Of a stretch of DNA of 64,000 nt, positions 12,691 through 24,269 are shown piece by piece. Under the pieces are notes generated by a model, which saw nothing but the letters and a program-made list of their open reading frames with translations, was not told the DNA's origin and did no database searches. The stretch lies in NCBI GenBank assembly GCA_007922225.1, contig ML679946.1:91929313-91993312 (forward strand), in the 5' to 3' direction. The stretch comes from Emydura subglobosa. Its lineage: Eukaryota > Chordata > Testudines > Chelidae. Position 1 is the first letter of the stretch. Each line of letters starts with the position of its first letter. The position numbers and the translations under genes were made by a program.

Positions 12691-12892
12691 TGATGCTCAT
12701 AATGATTTCACTACACTGATAATCATGTGCCACTGTCTGTTAGTAATGTATACTTTGTCTATTTAATATATACGTAACAGTGCCTTCAGCCAAAAACCAT
12801 CTGGAAACCACAGCTACATGGAATATCTTGAGAGCCTAAAGTCAATGAAGATTATTCAGATTAGTGGTCTTCTTTAATTGTAGCAACATATT

Positions 12893-12981
12893 GGCCTGAT
12901 CCTAAGAAGTGCTAAGGGTTTTCATCTCCATGGAAATAAATGGAAATTGCAAGTGCTCAGCACTACTCAAAATCAGGATCT
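12893..12981. repeat. Foldback family E element
   Basis: Left arm cctgatcctaagaagtgcta and right arm gtgctcagcactactcaaaatcagg are diverged inverted arms around catctccatggaaat. It is distinct from families A-D in its arms. Confidence 0.5.
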
Positions 12982-13264
12982 GTATGATTTCAAACACAAA
13001 TCATTAACTGAGTGTGGTCAAACTTGTGGGGATAAAAGAACTGACCTAAGTGAACCAGAATTATATTCTTTGGGCAGATTTGAAAATGTTCAAATTGCTT
13101 TTTTTTATTATTATTTATAATAGTCTGGTTTTCACCTGACCATGGAGTGAATGTGTTTAAAATACCATGAGAAAAGCTGTTGTTGGGGTATCTATAGCTC
13201 CATCAGAACCAGAAAGAGTTAGAAATTATCACTAGATTTCCAGTCCAATTTTACAGATGATACT

Positions 13265-13725
13265 TTCAGATAAAGCTTGTGGGATACGTTGTTGTCAAGC
13301 ATCTCAGCATGCTCCCAATTACCTCCACAGTGGCAGGAAAAACGGAGATTAGATGGAGCTTTATTGCAAACTGTTCACCACATGTGGGATCAGGAAGGAA
13401 TTTTCCCCTGGGTCAGACTTGCAATGGCCTTTGGGGCTTTTTACCTTCCTCTGCAGCATGTGCGTGCATGTCACTTGCTCGGATTATCTGAGTTTATCTC
13501 ATGTAATCATTTCCCTGCCATTATAGGGGCTTCAAGCACTGATACACTTTGGTGCTTCCTGTTCTCTGCCTATAGCATATAATATTCTTCTATAGGCTGT
13601 AATATTGGGGCTAATTTCCATTGTTGTTTTTAGTGTATGATGTTCATAGCCTTTGCTCTCCAGGAGGCCAGACTAGATAATCTGTGGTCCTTTCTGGCCT
13701 TAAACTCCATGGCCCTAAACAAAGA
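13265..13725 (+). mobile_element. CR1 LINE 3' fragment
   Basis: Contains ggaaggaattttcccctggg, ttttaccttcctctgcagca and gtcacttgctcggattat, then ends with ggccagactagataatctg and ctttctggccttaaactcc. These are consecutive parts of CR1 3' regions. The two overlapping frames at 13277-13582 derive from it and are not a gene. It is diverged, so an old copy. Confidence 0.8.
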
Positions 13726-14431
13726 GATATCCTCAGCTGATGTCAAGTGGCATCTTTCATCTTTTTCTTTTTAAACGAATGATCAATAATTTGCTGTGCT
13801 ATAAAATTTAATTCAACTGCTGCTGTTACTGACAAGATAGGAAACCTTAGCCTCATTGACTTCAGTAGTTCTTCACCGATTCACAGAAGCTGATGATCCG
13901 GCATAAAATGTTGATTTGACCCAGATAACTAGGAAATTTAACCTATTGAAAAGCTCTGAGAAAAGAGGTACATCTTGCAGCTGAAATGTATTTCCTTAGG
14001 GAGCAATTCCAGGCCAACTATAGAGGAAACTTTGTCACCAATATCCGTTATTTTCACCAGAATAGTTCCATGAGACAGACAATCTGACTAATTGGCTGAA
14101 AGGGTCATGAATCCTATTCCAAACCCCTGGAAAATGGGCACAGTAATTCCTGCAGAATTTATAGTTTCATTGAAGCAAGTTTTTATTGAGAATATCCACA
14201 TTATTTATTCAGCTGCACTAGTAATTGTAAGGGATGATGTTATAATAATGCCATTTTGGCAAGATGCACTACCATGTAACTAAAACATTCTTTTCTAACA
14301 GAGTCCTTTTAGAAACCACATGTTTTTCCTCTACTGTTTTTCCTCCACATGTTTTTCCAAGAGACTATTTGCTCTTTAGCATTTGAATGCAAACGGAAAT
14401 ACAAATTGCCAGAGGTAATAGAGCTTGTCAC
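13726..14431. other. No recognisable feature
   Basis: AT-rich noncoding sequence between the CR1 copy and the LTR-like unit; nothing recognised. Confidence 0.45.
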
Positions 14432-15518
14432 TGTGACACACTATACCCATTATACTGTGATTTGTGTATAATTCATGGTCACCCTTGTAGTATAACTGTA
14501 TTGTCTAATGCAAAGTATGTCATTTAAGGTGTTTTTGGAATGCTCATGACATACTGAACATTATTGTTATGGTAGCATGTTTCCTGCCATGGCATGCATA
14601 TGTACAGATATGAAACTCTGCTATGTCATATCACCAAATGTGTATCTCACATGGTTTGAATAGATGCAGACAAACACAAAGTTGTGGCTCTACGCCCCAC
14701 AGAGGCATGCATATAGGAACAATGGACTGGCCTGAGCACCTTCGAGCATTTTGGCTGAAGTAAAAGAAATCGCGCCCATTGCTGGACATGGCCGATCACC
14801 TGACCCAGGGGGTGTCGAGGAAACTTGTTAAAAGAAAGCGGCATCTTTGTCTCAGGGCTCTCCCTTGAAATCCATCTTCTAAGCATCACCAAGGACTGAG
14901 AATCTACCCCCGGAAGGGGGAGGGGATGAGCCTGATTGCTAGAGTCATTGCAGCCAGCCTGTGTGGTAGGCTAACATCAGACTGAGAATCTACTGAAATA
15001 TTAGTCTTAGTATGGGATGCAAGTTACCTTTTAGTTGATTGTTACTTTGACTCCTTATTAATTTCTTGATTTATATTAATCTGACATATAGTCATTTAAA
15101 ATTTTGCTTTAGTAATAAACTTATTTGTTTGTTTTATCTAAACCAGTGCATGTGGAGTGAGTGTGTGCAGAGATCTCACTTAAAGTAACAGAGCCGGTGC
15201 ATATAAATTTCTTTGGTAAATTGACGGACAAGTGTAAGTGAGCTTGCAGGGTGCAGTGTACAGCACTGAACCCTGCAAGATGGCAGTTTCCGGGGTTGCA
15301 TCTGAGACTGGGAGTGTTTGCTGAGAGTCTATTCCATAAGTGCCTGGCCAGAAGCGCTCCTTCACTAGGTCAGGGACTGATTACTCACAGGAGGCTGGGC
15401 ATGGGCTAACCCAGAGTGAACGGTTCACACAGCAAAGCAGAGTAATTTGGGACCCAGGAGTGAGGAATTGGGGTGACACAACTACACACCAGTCCAGATC
15501 GCAGGGGGGAATGTCACA
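14432..15518 (+). mobile_element. Probable solo LTR, 1087 bp
   Basis: Begins tgtgacac and ends atgtcaca, an inverted terminal motif with TG...CA ends as in LTRs. Flanking pentamers gtcac (14427-14431) and atcac (15519-15523) match at four of five positions and may be the target duplication. An AATAAA lies at 15114-15119 within ttagtaataaacttatttg, followed by about 400 bp of U5-like sequence. No gag or pol remnant adjoins it, so recombination to a solo LTR is the simplest reading. The frames at 14647-14892 (-) and 15180-15588 lie within it and are not genes. Confidence 0.55.
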
Positions 15519-16035
15519 ATCACACAATTTCCTTCCTCATAACCTTCATTCAGGACCTACCCATTGGAGCAGTGTGAAAAGGTTGTAATGAAACCCAAAA
15601 CAATGTAGCTGTTTTCAGGCTTCATGGTGTGTCAAAAGTTTCAAACCTAAGCCTAGTTTTGAATGAACATGGGCCTGTTTATTATTCTGTATCAAAGGAA
15701 CAAGACAAACCCTTGATTGCACAGGGTTAGATTGGCCAAAATTTGAACCTTGTATCCAACTCTCTTTGAATTTTAGGGAGGATGGAGGAAGAAATCACAT
15801 TCTTAGATCCAAATCCCCCTATACAATTTTGGTTCCAAACAGAATCGATACCAGAAAAGATGTGTTTTGCTGTTCCCAAATAGATGAGAACAGCTGTTTA
15901 TATGAGATTTAAAAGAAGATAGTGGAAATATCACAAGACAGCTGATCATGCTAGATTTCCAACATTTCAGAAGGCAGGAAACTTTTCAAAGCAGTTGATA
16001 TCATGAAGCAGCTGCCATCTTAGGCTGAAATCTCC
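15519..16035. other. No recognisable feature
   Basis: No gene or repeat recognised. Confidence 0.45.
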
Positions 16036-16252
16036 TAATAATGATGATGATAATTTCTAGCTCTTACACAGGACGTGTCATTCAGACATCTTAAAGCAGC
16101 AGGAGGTCAGTGTTATTACCCCCATTTTACAGATGGGGAGACTGAGGCATAGAGAAACAAAGTGACTTGACCAAGCTCACCCAGCAGGCCAGTGGCAGAG
16201 CTGTCTCCTGAGTCCCAGCCTAGTGCTCTATCCACTAGGACACACTATCTCC
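16036..16252 (-). repeat. MIR-type SINE
   Basis: ccccattttacagatggggag, actgaggcatagagaaac, gtgacttgaccaagctcac, cagtggcagagctg, then ctatccactaggacaca: this is the MIR order read on the complementary strand, from core to tRNA-like head. It is one of the best preserved MIR copies here, covering most of the element. Confidence 0.85.
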
Positions 16253-16817
16253 CCTATATAACAGTTTGCAAAATTCTGGCATCCTGTTATCTGATCCCGA
16301 ACCCTAATCTAGATTTGGCCTCAACACAAGCTCCTAACCCTATTTTAAATCATATCCAAATGTGGACAAAACCTCCAGCAGAAATTAGACATGGGAAATA
16401 TGAAACCACATGAAACTTGCTTGGTTTGCTGTTTCATCAGAAATTTGAAACTGAGCCCTGGATTGTAATGATTGCTGAAGTTCACAAAATGTCGAGCTAC
16501 ACTGGGCTCAATTTGCATGCACACAAAAAACAAGACAAAACAAACGAAACCCCGCCATGGGTTTTCATAGCCCAGAAAAAAATGACAGTTTGTTTTAATG
16601 TAATTTCCGAGGTTTGATTTAAAAAGACACCCCCACTGTAGCCAGAGATTTTTGCTTTAGTTGTCTAAATGGCCAGAGAGCATGTTGAAATAAAAGCCTG
16701 CAGAAAAGCCTCGAAAAGGGTTTTAAAAAATTCTGAGATTGGTGGATTGAATATTTACGTAATTGAAAAGAGTGGTATCAGTATCAGGACATTTTGTAGC
16801 ATTTGGAATGAAGGTTA
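16253..16817. other. No recognisable feature
   Basis: AT-rich noncoding sequence leading into the LTR-like unit. Confidence 0.4.
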
Positions 16818-17010
16818 GTTTTAGGAATGGATTCTTAGATAAGGATTAGTAATTAGTACTTAGTAAATTAGTAAATTAGTAATAAGAAAGATCCAGCAAG
16901 TGACAGTTGAGAATGGCAGTTGGAAGGAGGATTCCCTCCTCCTCGCTCTTAGCCCCTCCCCTATCCATTTTGATGTTCTCACTCCTAACGTAACTTCCCC
17001 TGCCCTTCTC

Positions 17011-17158
17011 ATTAGCATAGAAACAAGGCTAATTAACATTAAAGGTGAGGCTAATTAGCATAGAAGGCCAGGTTCATTAGCATGTTAAATAATTGATTGG
17101 CTTGGAGTATTTTTACAACAGAACCTAATTAACATGGCAAGCATGGCCTAATTAGCAC
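17011..17158. promoter_or_regulatory. Phased attagcat/attaacat array
   Basis: Six related octamers start at 17011, 17032, 17054, 17076, 17128 and 17151. The first four are spaced 21-22 bp apart and the last two 23 bp apart, about two helical turns. The motif (c)taattagcat resembles homeodomain-type sites. It lies directly upstream of the CCAAT and TATA boxes. Regulatory function is inferred from the arrangement only. Confidence 0.5.
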
Positions 17159-17177
17159 ATTAGGTGGCCTTCATGCT

Positions 17178-17213
17178 GATTGGCTGAGCTTGGGTGAGCA
17201 AACTGTATATAAA
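17178..17213 (+). promoter_or_regulatory. CCAAT box and TATA box
   Basis: gattggctgag (inverted CCAAT) at 17178-17188 and tatataaag at 17206-17214 sit 22 bp apart, a conventional RNA polymerase II core promoter layout. Initiation would be expected near 17236-17245 (gagctttgtagag). Confidence 0.55.
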
Positions 17214-17743
17214 GCCCGCAGTCAGCAGTCTGAGCTTTGTAGAGAGCTGAACTCACAGAACTGACCACCTAAAGAAGAGAGCTAAAAATCACAAGATCAA
17301 GAGCTGGAAAGAACCAGCGGCAAAAGAAAGGCACTCCATGGCAAGACCTGAACAACGGTGAGCATCACTGAAGCAAAGATGCGCCTTAGGCTTTAGATAA
17401 CTGGGCTAACTGAGTCCCAGCTCTGTGTCTAAACCGAGGTAATCAGGCAATCCTTCTGTTAGGAAGCTGCATGGGTGCCTCTGGGCTTACAGGCAACCGG
17501 GCTAATTGAGTCCCTGCTCTGTGTCTGAGCCTGAGGTAACTCTCTGAGCAGTCTTTGGACAGAGCAGAAGGATCTTCCCTGATGAGCGGAGGGGTGTTTT
17601 AAAGGTTGTTTGAGTAGAAGGCCACCTGAATCTGCATGTCAGTAAAGTTGGATGCTTGTGGTCTGAGTGTGATTCTCCCTCTCTACCCATCCAGCAACCG
17701 CTTGGCCTAATGCTTGTTGGATGAAAGATTAAGGATTTGTAGT

Positions 17744-17762
17744 AATATATATATATATATAT
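17744..17762. repeat. (AT)n microsatellite
   Basis: Uninterrupted at dinucleotides, in a wider AT-rich tract to about 18060. Confidence 0.95.
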
Positions 17763-18169
17763 AAAAGTGTTAAGTATTAATGTATAAAATTAATTAATGC
17801 ATAGTGTCAAGTAGTATAATAAGTTATTATAGTGGTAAGTTATAGTAATAGTATTATTTCTTGTACTGTATAGTTTCTAATAGTTTAAGTAGTATTCTCT
17901 GTACCATGTTTCTTCTAATAGTTGTATTCTATTAAATATATATATACTGAATATATTGTTATATGGTTACAAGTCATGCTTGATTTTTATCTCTTTCTAC
18001 TTAATGTAAGCATTCACTTCTAAATAAATATTGTATATGTTTTTCGAAGTATCACAGCTTCTATATCTTATCTTGACTGGAGGGCTGTATCCATGTCCTT
18101 TCAAGGGAAGGCAGGTTATCTCCCTGGAAATTCCAATAGGGTGGACCACCACGCCAGCACGTTTTAGGA

Positions 18170-20089
18170 GTAAAACCCTATTCTAAATTCTCTCAGCAAT
18201 AACAAATTGGCTTCCCTAAAATCTTCTGATAATACTACCCCCACTAATTCTATCATAGATGGTTTGCTACAGTTGCATAATATATTCTAAAGTGCAAGTG
18301 GCAATTTTTTTGCATTTATAAACTTGGCCAGATCTGGCTGGATTTCCAAAGGGACAGCAATGTGTTCTTTTCTCTAACTCTAGGATTATCATTGTACCAA
18401 ATTTCAAGCTCTTGCTTCAAACCCTGGAGATGCTAGAGCTGAACCATAGAGAGGAGGGAAGTCAGGAATAGAGTGGCTGCTTGGGGAGGAGCTCAACCAT
18501 TCTTTCATTTCCTTCACTGTCCCAACTGAGTCAGAAACATGATAGAAGTTTCTGACTTGAAGAAATAGAGTAGATGAAAAAAGGAGTAAAAAATAGTAAT
18601 GCTGCACAGAATATAAAGGCTTGGATTTAGTCTGTGAATATAGTCAAACTTTATTTCTCTGCAGAGGCTACAAAGGAGCCAAGCAGTGCCAGTCATAAAG
18701 TGGTTCTTGTGATCTGGACCCAAGCCTTCAGTGGGCTTTAGATCAAACGCCTAGTGAACCTCCATTTATAGCAAAATTATGAAGAAAAACAAAACTGAAG
18801 CCACTATGAAAGCATTTCACCATACTTGTCCTTTAGACTGTGTCCTTTTTGTTTAGCTATAGCAATGCCTTATGGATATACCTGACGAACATTCAATTAA
18901 ATGGCTGCAGCATCCCACTACACCTAGGCACTCTGTCGAAATTAACATTGCCATATTTAAACTAGCCCTGCTGGATACAGTTACGACAGCCTAGCTTAGG
19001 GAAACTGTTCTAGGTCTCGGAATGTGCAGTCTTGAACTTTTCAGCTTGGTTTCATTTGATACAGAAATGTTAGGAAAGTCAGTATTTTAATCCTGTCATC
19101 AGATAAAAACGTATGAATTATTGAGCTGAAGAAAATATTGTTTCCAAAAAGATAACATCCTATGGTTGCTGACAGAGTTTTTTCCGCTAATGATGAATGA
19201 ATTGAAGCTAACAGGAGGAGACAATAACTTGCAAGTCCTTTGATTAATCTAGTTCATTTTGTCCTCTCTTAAAAATGATAGATTGGTCCAGGACGGCAGT
19301 TTGCCATAAATATTTGCAGGAGCAGTGTAAGCTCAAAACAATATAGAATATCAAGAGGTGTTTAATGTATTGTAGGCATCTGCTCTGTTTTCTCAGGAAA
19401 ATTAGCATGGAATTATCATCTGATTATTATCAAATGTGAAAGTCTTAAAAATCAATCTGAGGATATCTGATTGCTGGGGGGGGGGGGGAGGAGAGAAGGA
19501 AAAATTCCACCTAGATGTAAAATATTAGTAAATGTATTTAAACACAGTACTCTAACCTTGATGATATCTGAATCTATTCACATACACAAAAGAAAAACAA
19601 GGAATAAATACCACATTGAAGTAGCAATATGCTCTGGATAATTCTTTTGCAGAATCTTTGCTTCCCTACTCTACTCAAATTAGATTCAATGAGTTTTATC
19701 ATTCTGTAGGACTAAAAGCAAGTGAAAGAAATGTCTGAAATAGTTTGATGACAACCCTACCATCTCTGTCCTGAATGGTGTCATATTTTTTATGACAAAT
19801 AAGGACTATTTGCAAAACAACCCCCAACCAAATTTAAAAAAACAAAACCTTATCTAGTCTAGGTCTAGAAAATATGCTATTTAATATCTACACAATAAGA
19901 ACTGCAAAAAGCCATCTGAAAACATTGCTAAGAGCTACAATAATATTTAGGGGTGTTATTTTACTTGGATTAGCCCAGCTGTTATTTGTTATGTTTGCTG
20001 TGTACTCCTTTCATTCTTTTCTAAGTGTCCTGTTCTCTTCAATATTACAGGAATAAGGAATATAAAGGAATGAGCCAGACTTTTGTCTC
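18170..20089. other. No gene; AT-rich with poly(G) run
   Basis: No repeat family or coding motif recognised. A run of 13 G lies at 19476-19488. The 19060-19440 part is AT-rich with many homeodomain-like attaat or taatga motifs, but nothing in a single sequence can show conservation. Confidence 0.4.
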
Positions 20090-20560
20090 TTTAAAGAAAC
20101 AACAAACCTTACTAATTCTCTGAGTGTTCCAAGAGAGGCCGGACAAGTCAGGGCTTATGGTTCTGGGGAAATTTGAGACCAGGAGTGTGTGGGGGTCACC
20201 CTGCATGAAGTAACCCAAGTTGGCCGTCTCGTAGGCATGTTGCTGGGGGTCAGAGTGCTAAACCAAGGCTACTCAGCACATAGGGAACTACATGCTTGTC
20301 TGCCAGCTGTTGCTGTCCAGGCTGTGAGCCACAGCAGCGAAGCATTTAAGATACCTAGGGCTATAGGCCAGACGGTGACACCGCCTCTCGCTGGTCTGAA
20401 TTGCATTCCAAAATGTGACAATGAGGAGGCAGGAAGGCCTGGGATAGCAGAGGGCAACAGCCCCATGCCAGGCTGCCTTTAAGAAACTGACAGGGAGACA
20501 AAGGAAGACTGCATGCCCTGGATTTTAAGGGCTGATTGACTCATTTTAGGTTAAATTGAT
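20090..20560. mobile_element. Possible LTR or internal retroelement fragment
   Basis: A GC-richer block with ctgtccaggctgtgagccac, agacggtgacaccgcc and aaaatgtgacaatg resembles sequence I associate with turtle LTR elements, but boundaries, promoter and polyA signal are not identifiable. The frames at 20189-20482 (+) and 20269-20466 (-) overlap each other on opposite strands and have no domain. Confidence 0.25.
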
Positions 20561-21585
20561 GGACTGGGCTAATTTGAGATGAATAGAGGGAGTCCAGTTA
20601 GGAGAAAGCCAGACCTTTACAGAGACTATCCCAAGAGCAGATGAGATGGTACTTTTGATTTATGGCAGCATTCTGAGGCCTGCCTATGGACTGCTGTGCA
20701 GTCTGGAGCGGCTCAGATTTCCCCTGCTGCTGTGCACTCTGGAGATGTTCACACTCACACCCAACTTATGTCAGCTCCCCTGGCATGCCCCTTCCTGGCT
20801 CAGTACACTCTTGCACCAGGGCTTGCAAGAAGAGGCAGCTTATGGCAAATCTATGCTGTGTCCACAACAGGAGAATTTTTCCCTGGCTCCTTTGTGGCCC
20901 CAACACACCAATATGGTGTACTTGGACTAGGATGGGAGCAGAAACACGCTCACACTCTTTAGGTGAGTTTAATAAAAGTCTTTCTTCACTGTTACCAAAC
21001 TTTGTAAATAAATAGAAAAGTATCTATAATATTAGTAACTCATGAAGATCTGCCACATCCCTTAAAAACCAAAGCATCACCACATTGGATATGAACAATC
21101 CAAGTAATGCTTATAAACGCTACCAATTGCAACAGTATTTTTTATAGGGTGTATCATAGTCCTACTATAACGTCATGTCTTCTAGAGATATGCACATTTA
21201 CACAGAACCTGTCTTTTGAGAAGCCTAATTTACAGGCTCACTTTGGCTCAAGACAAGGCAGGGGCTTACCTTACATGTCTAAATCCCGCTGAATTCATTG
21301 GGGCTACTCCCATGAGTAAGACGAGGGATTTGGCCTACAGAGACCAACTGACTGCAGCTGAGATTTTGTTTCTAGCAGCACAGCCCTCAGCTGGTTCTCT
21401 GAGGCACATCCTCCCTTTTTATTTTCTTCTAGGCCTAATAGTGTATGGGATAGTCTGATGGAGAAGCTCACCAGCTTGAGAAGCAGGAATGTAAAGAGAT
21501 ACAGAGTGACTTGCAACCTGATGTAAGACCTAGAGAAGTCAATGATGTTAATATTGATATATCAGCCTCAGAGTCATTCCTTAAA
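20561..21585. other. No recognisable feature
   Basis: Three overlapping frames in different registers at 20646-21015 reflect a GC-rich, stop-poor stretch. None has a domain or initiation context that stands out. Confidence 0.4.
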
Positions 21586-21780
21586 GCCCCAATCCAACAA
21601 AGCACTTAACTCTATGCACATATTTAACTCCATTTGCATAAAACTTTCAAAAGACCCAAAATCTTATGGAAAGTCAATGGGACTTAGGCTCCCAGATACC
21701 TTTGAAAATTTTACTCTTCATCCCTGTTGACTCCAGTGGGATTTAAGCATATGCTTACATGGTTTGCTGAATCAGAGCCC
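21586..21780. repeat. Foldback family C element with internal insertion
   Basis: Outer arms: ccccaatccaacaaagcact at 21587-21606 and tggtttgctgaatcagagcc near 21760-21779. Between them sit a second inverted pair (actttcaaaagac and acctttgaaaatttt) and the sequence aagtcaatgggacttaggct. This looks like one palindromic element inserted near the centre of another. Arms are diverged. Confidence 0.5.
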
Positions 21781-22919
21781 CATATTAGAGAACAGCATTG
21801 GTGATGTTGAGGTTGTTCTAATTTTCACAATGGGTCCTGTCTTTGTATATGCAGTGTAAAAGTTTTTAGGAGGCAAGGAGGAGAGAAAATGGTATAACTC
21901 TGCCCTAAGGTAAGACGTGCTGTAATGTACATTGCATTATCCACTGAATTAATGTGCATAAATAATATACAGGGAGATGTCTATGTGCCTTTCTTTTAAA
22001 TGTAGATGTTTTCTGGGATATTTGCATATTCACAGAATATATATTCTTTTTATATGATGGGTTTTGTTTTGTTTTTAGCATAGCAGACATACTGAAGAGA
22101 TGGGTTTTTAGTCTTAAATTAAAAAAAACAAAAACAATACCTAATGTTCCTTTTGGAATGGGTGTGTTGCCATTTACTCCACTGGGAATTGATCACATTC
22201 TAATCAATTGGCTATGATTTCTTGACTGATTAAATCAGGGACAATCTGTATTGATAGAATAATCAGATCTGTATAAATATGTTAAAGAAGTAATTGATTG
22301 TTTTTAAACCAATTCATCTATTCAACAATAACCTAAAATGTACTTAGTTTGCAAACTGTCTCTGTTCATTATTTTTATTACAAGATGTTGAAAGTGGGTT
22401 AATGTTCCTCTCCTTCCTCCACCAAGAAATCTGTTGTGACAGCTTCCTGTAATACTTAACTGGCGATGACAGCCAAGCTGAAGAATCAATAACTAAACCT
22501 TTGGTTCATGCTGCAATCACAGGCAATTATTTGCATGTCATGTTGAGCCATTTGGAGGTTGAAGTATTGTTCAGATCCATCATCAGACTATTGTATATAT
22601 GTATTTTCAATTGGCTCCCTGGTGCCTTGGGATTTCGTTGAATTATTCTAATGTGAATATTCATGAAGTTTGACAGTAGCGTTTACCACTTCATTACAGC
22701 AAGATTTAAGAGCTCTATGGCAGTGCTTGGAAAAGAAGTAGCCATGACATTTTGAAGACAAATAGCGAATGCTACATCACCTGCAAAGCACATATGTGGA
22801 GATGCTGCAGCTGCTCCAGTGAAGGTTCATGCATCTGGGAACAATGGGGTTGCAGGTGCCATCAGTAGCATGGACGAATGAGTGATTCCATATTGGTGCC
22901 TAAATGGCAGCCTGATTTA
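21781..22919. other. No recognisable repeat
   Basis: Long AT-rich stretch without transposon signatures. The part at 22430-22760 contains an octamer-like atttgcat (within aattatttgcatgtcatg) and could be single-copy regulatory DNA. This is a guess from composition alone. Confidence 0.35.
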
Positions 22920-23010
22920 CCAGCCAGAGAGAAGCAGGAGACCTGGGTTCCTGCCCTAACATTGCCATTGACTTACCATGTAACCTTGGGTGGGCCTGTC
23001 ACACAGGGCA
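22920..23010 (+). repeat. MIR-type SINE fragment
   Basis: agcaggagacctgggttcct, ccattgacttaccatgtaac and cttgggtgggcctgtcac follow the MIR order (tRNA-related head into core). Confidence 0.6.
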
Positions 23011-23313
23011 ACACTTTAAAAAGTGGCTATAAATGTGGGTGCCCAACTTGAGTTGCACTGCAGGAGCCTGACTTTCAGAGGCTTTCTAAAAATGTGGTGT
23101 TTCCAGTTAGGCACCCAGAGACAGAAGGGCTCAATCTCACTAGCCACTCTCCAAAATCTGGGCCTAGATTCTTTTATATGCAAGCTCTTGCCTCTCTCAC
23201 CTCCAACCAGGAGCCTAATAAAGCTTTTCTAAACTGAGCATTTTGCTTTTCCGAGTTTGTCGAAAATGGAGAAGAATAGCAGGTGAGCAGGTAGAGGCTC
23301 ATGGAGGAAAATT

Positions 23314-23331
23314 AAAAAAAAAAAAAAAAAA
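23314..23331. repeat. Poly(A) tract
   Basis: Run of 18 A following aggaaaatt. A retroposon tail is possible, but the preceding sequence is not a family I recognise. Confidence 0.8.
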
Positions 23332-23924
23332 GAGCGAGGACCTTTAAACACTTGCACCGTGTTTTAAGAAAACACAGGCTCTTTCCTCCTATTTCATCAG
23401 CCAGAAGAGACAAACTAGCTCTCCTTGCTGCCAATATGTTACTGGATCCACAGTCCTACAAAGGAAGCTCAGGCAACCCAAGGGAGGAGGCCAGTGGGTC
23501 CTCATCCACCAAAAGGCTATTAATAATAAAACAGATTATTCATAATTAGCTCAAATATAATTACAGTTATCCAGCAACCCTAGAGCTGAAAGAGCATTTA
23601 CTTAATATGCAGAATAAACTACACATAATTGTATGATATACTGCTTAGTGGCATTTTCATTAAGGATTTCAGGTGGGAAAAGTAAACCATGTGACTAAAG
23701 CAACAATGATGCTCATCAGTATGGATTTTAAATGTCACCGGAGCTCCAAAGAAAACATAAGCGCCTTACTATTCGTATAGTTTGAATGTATTTCTGGTTT
23801 TATCCGAGCGTACCAAGATATCTTATCTAACCATCTATCTGTGTTCAGTGCGCATGTAGCCATGGTAGCTGAATGCCCTGAATATACATTGGGAAATAAC
23901 ATTTAGAGCAGGCTGAAAATTTTT

Positions 23925-24170
23925 AACCCATAATTTGTTTGATTGAAAAATGACTGACAGACGTGTATATTTTTGTTTCTTTCCAAATTTTCCAATTTGT
24001 TAAGGAAAAATCAAAGAACAAAAACTGTCGGTTTCCAAAACTGTTTTTTTCCCAGGTTTCAATGTCATTTTTTCCTTTAAAACACAAAACCAAAAAAATC
24101 CAGATAATTTGAGGGAAAATTTTCAGAAATTTCTCATTTAAAAAAAAATTTGCATTTTTCAACTAGCTCC
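23925..24170 (-). repeat. aaaattttc-rich dispersed family
   Basis: T/A-rich sequence with gaaaattttcagaaatttc, ending tttttcaactagctccactc. The terminal caactagctc is the complement of the agagctggttg start of the copy at 46205, giving the orientation. Confidence 0.5.
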
Positions 24171-24269
24171 ACTCTGGTAAAACATTACAGGGAGGCGGAA
24201 AGGGTTCCCACTGCTAACGCATATGCACCCACACAACCTTCATTAAGGATTAAAGATTTCCTCCAGTAC

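Larger units (their letters stand above)
16818..18169 (+). mobile_element. LTR-like unit with phased upstream motifs
   Basis: The region has the order of a long LTR. It holds an upstream array of attagcat-type motifs (17011-17158), two gattgg inverted CCAAT boxes (17095-17100, 17178-17183) and a TATA box (17206-17213). A roughly 430-bp leader follows, then AGTAAA at 17641-17646 with GT-rich sequence behind it. The leader holds a diverged 45-bp direct repeat (17399-17443 and 17495-17540). A 9-bp identical flank gttttagga occurs at 16818-16826 and 18161-18169 and might be a target duplication. However, the ends it implies are not TG...CA, so the boundaries are tentative. The AT-rich 17740-18060 part could be a separate insertion. 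No coding remnant is seen. Confidence 0.45.

Noticed and set aside
20646..21015. Three overlapping plus frames as a candidate exon cluster
   Set aside because: Stop-poor stretch in all three plus frames, with no domain and no preferred frame.
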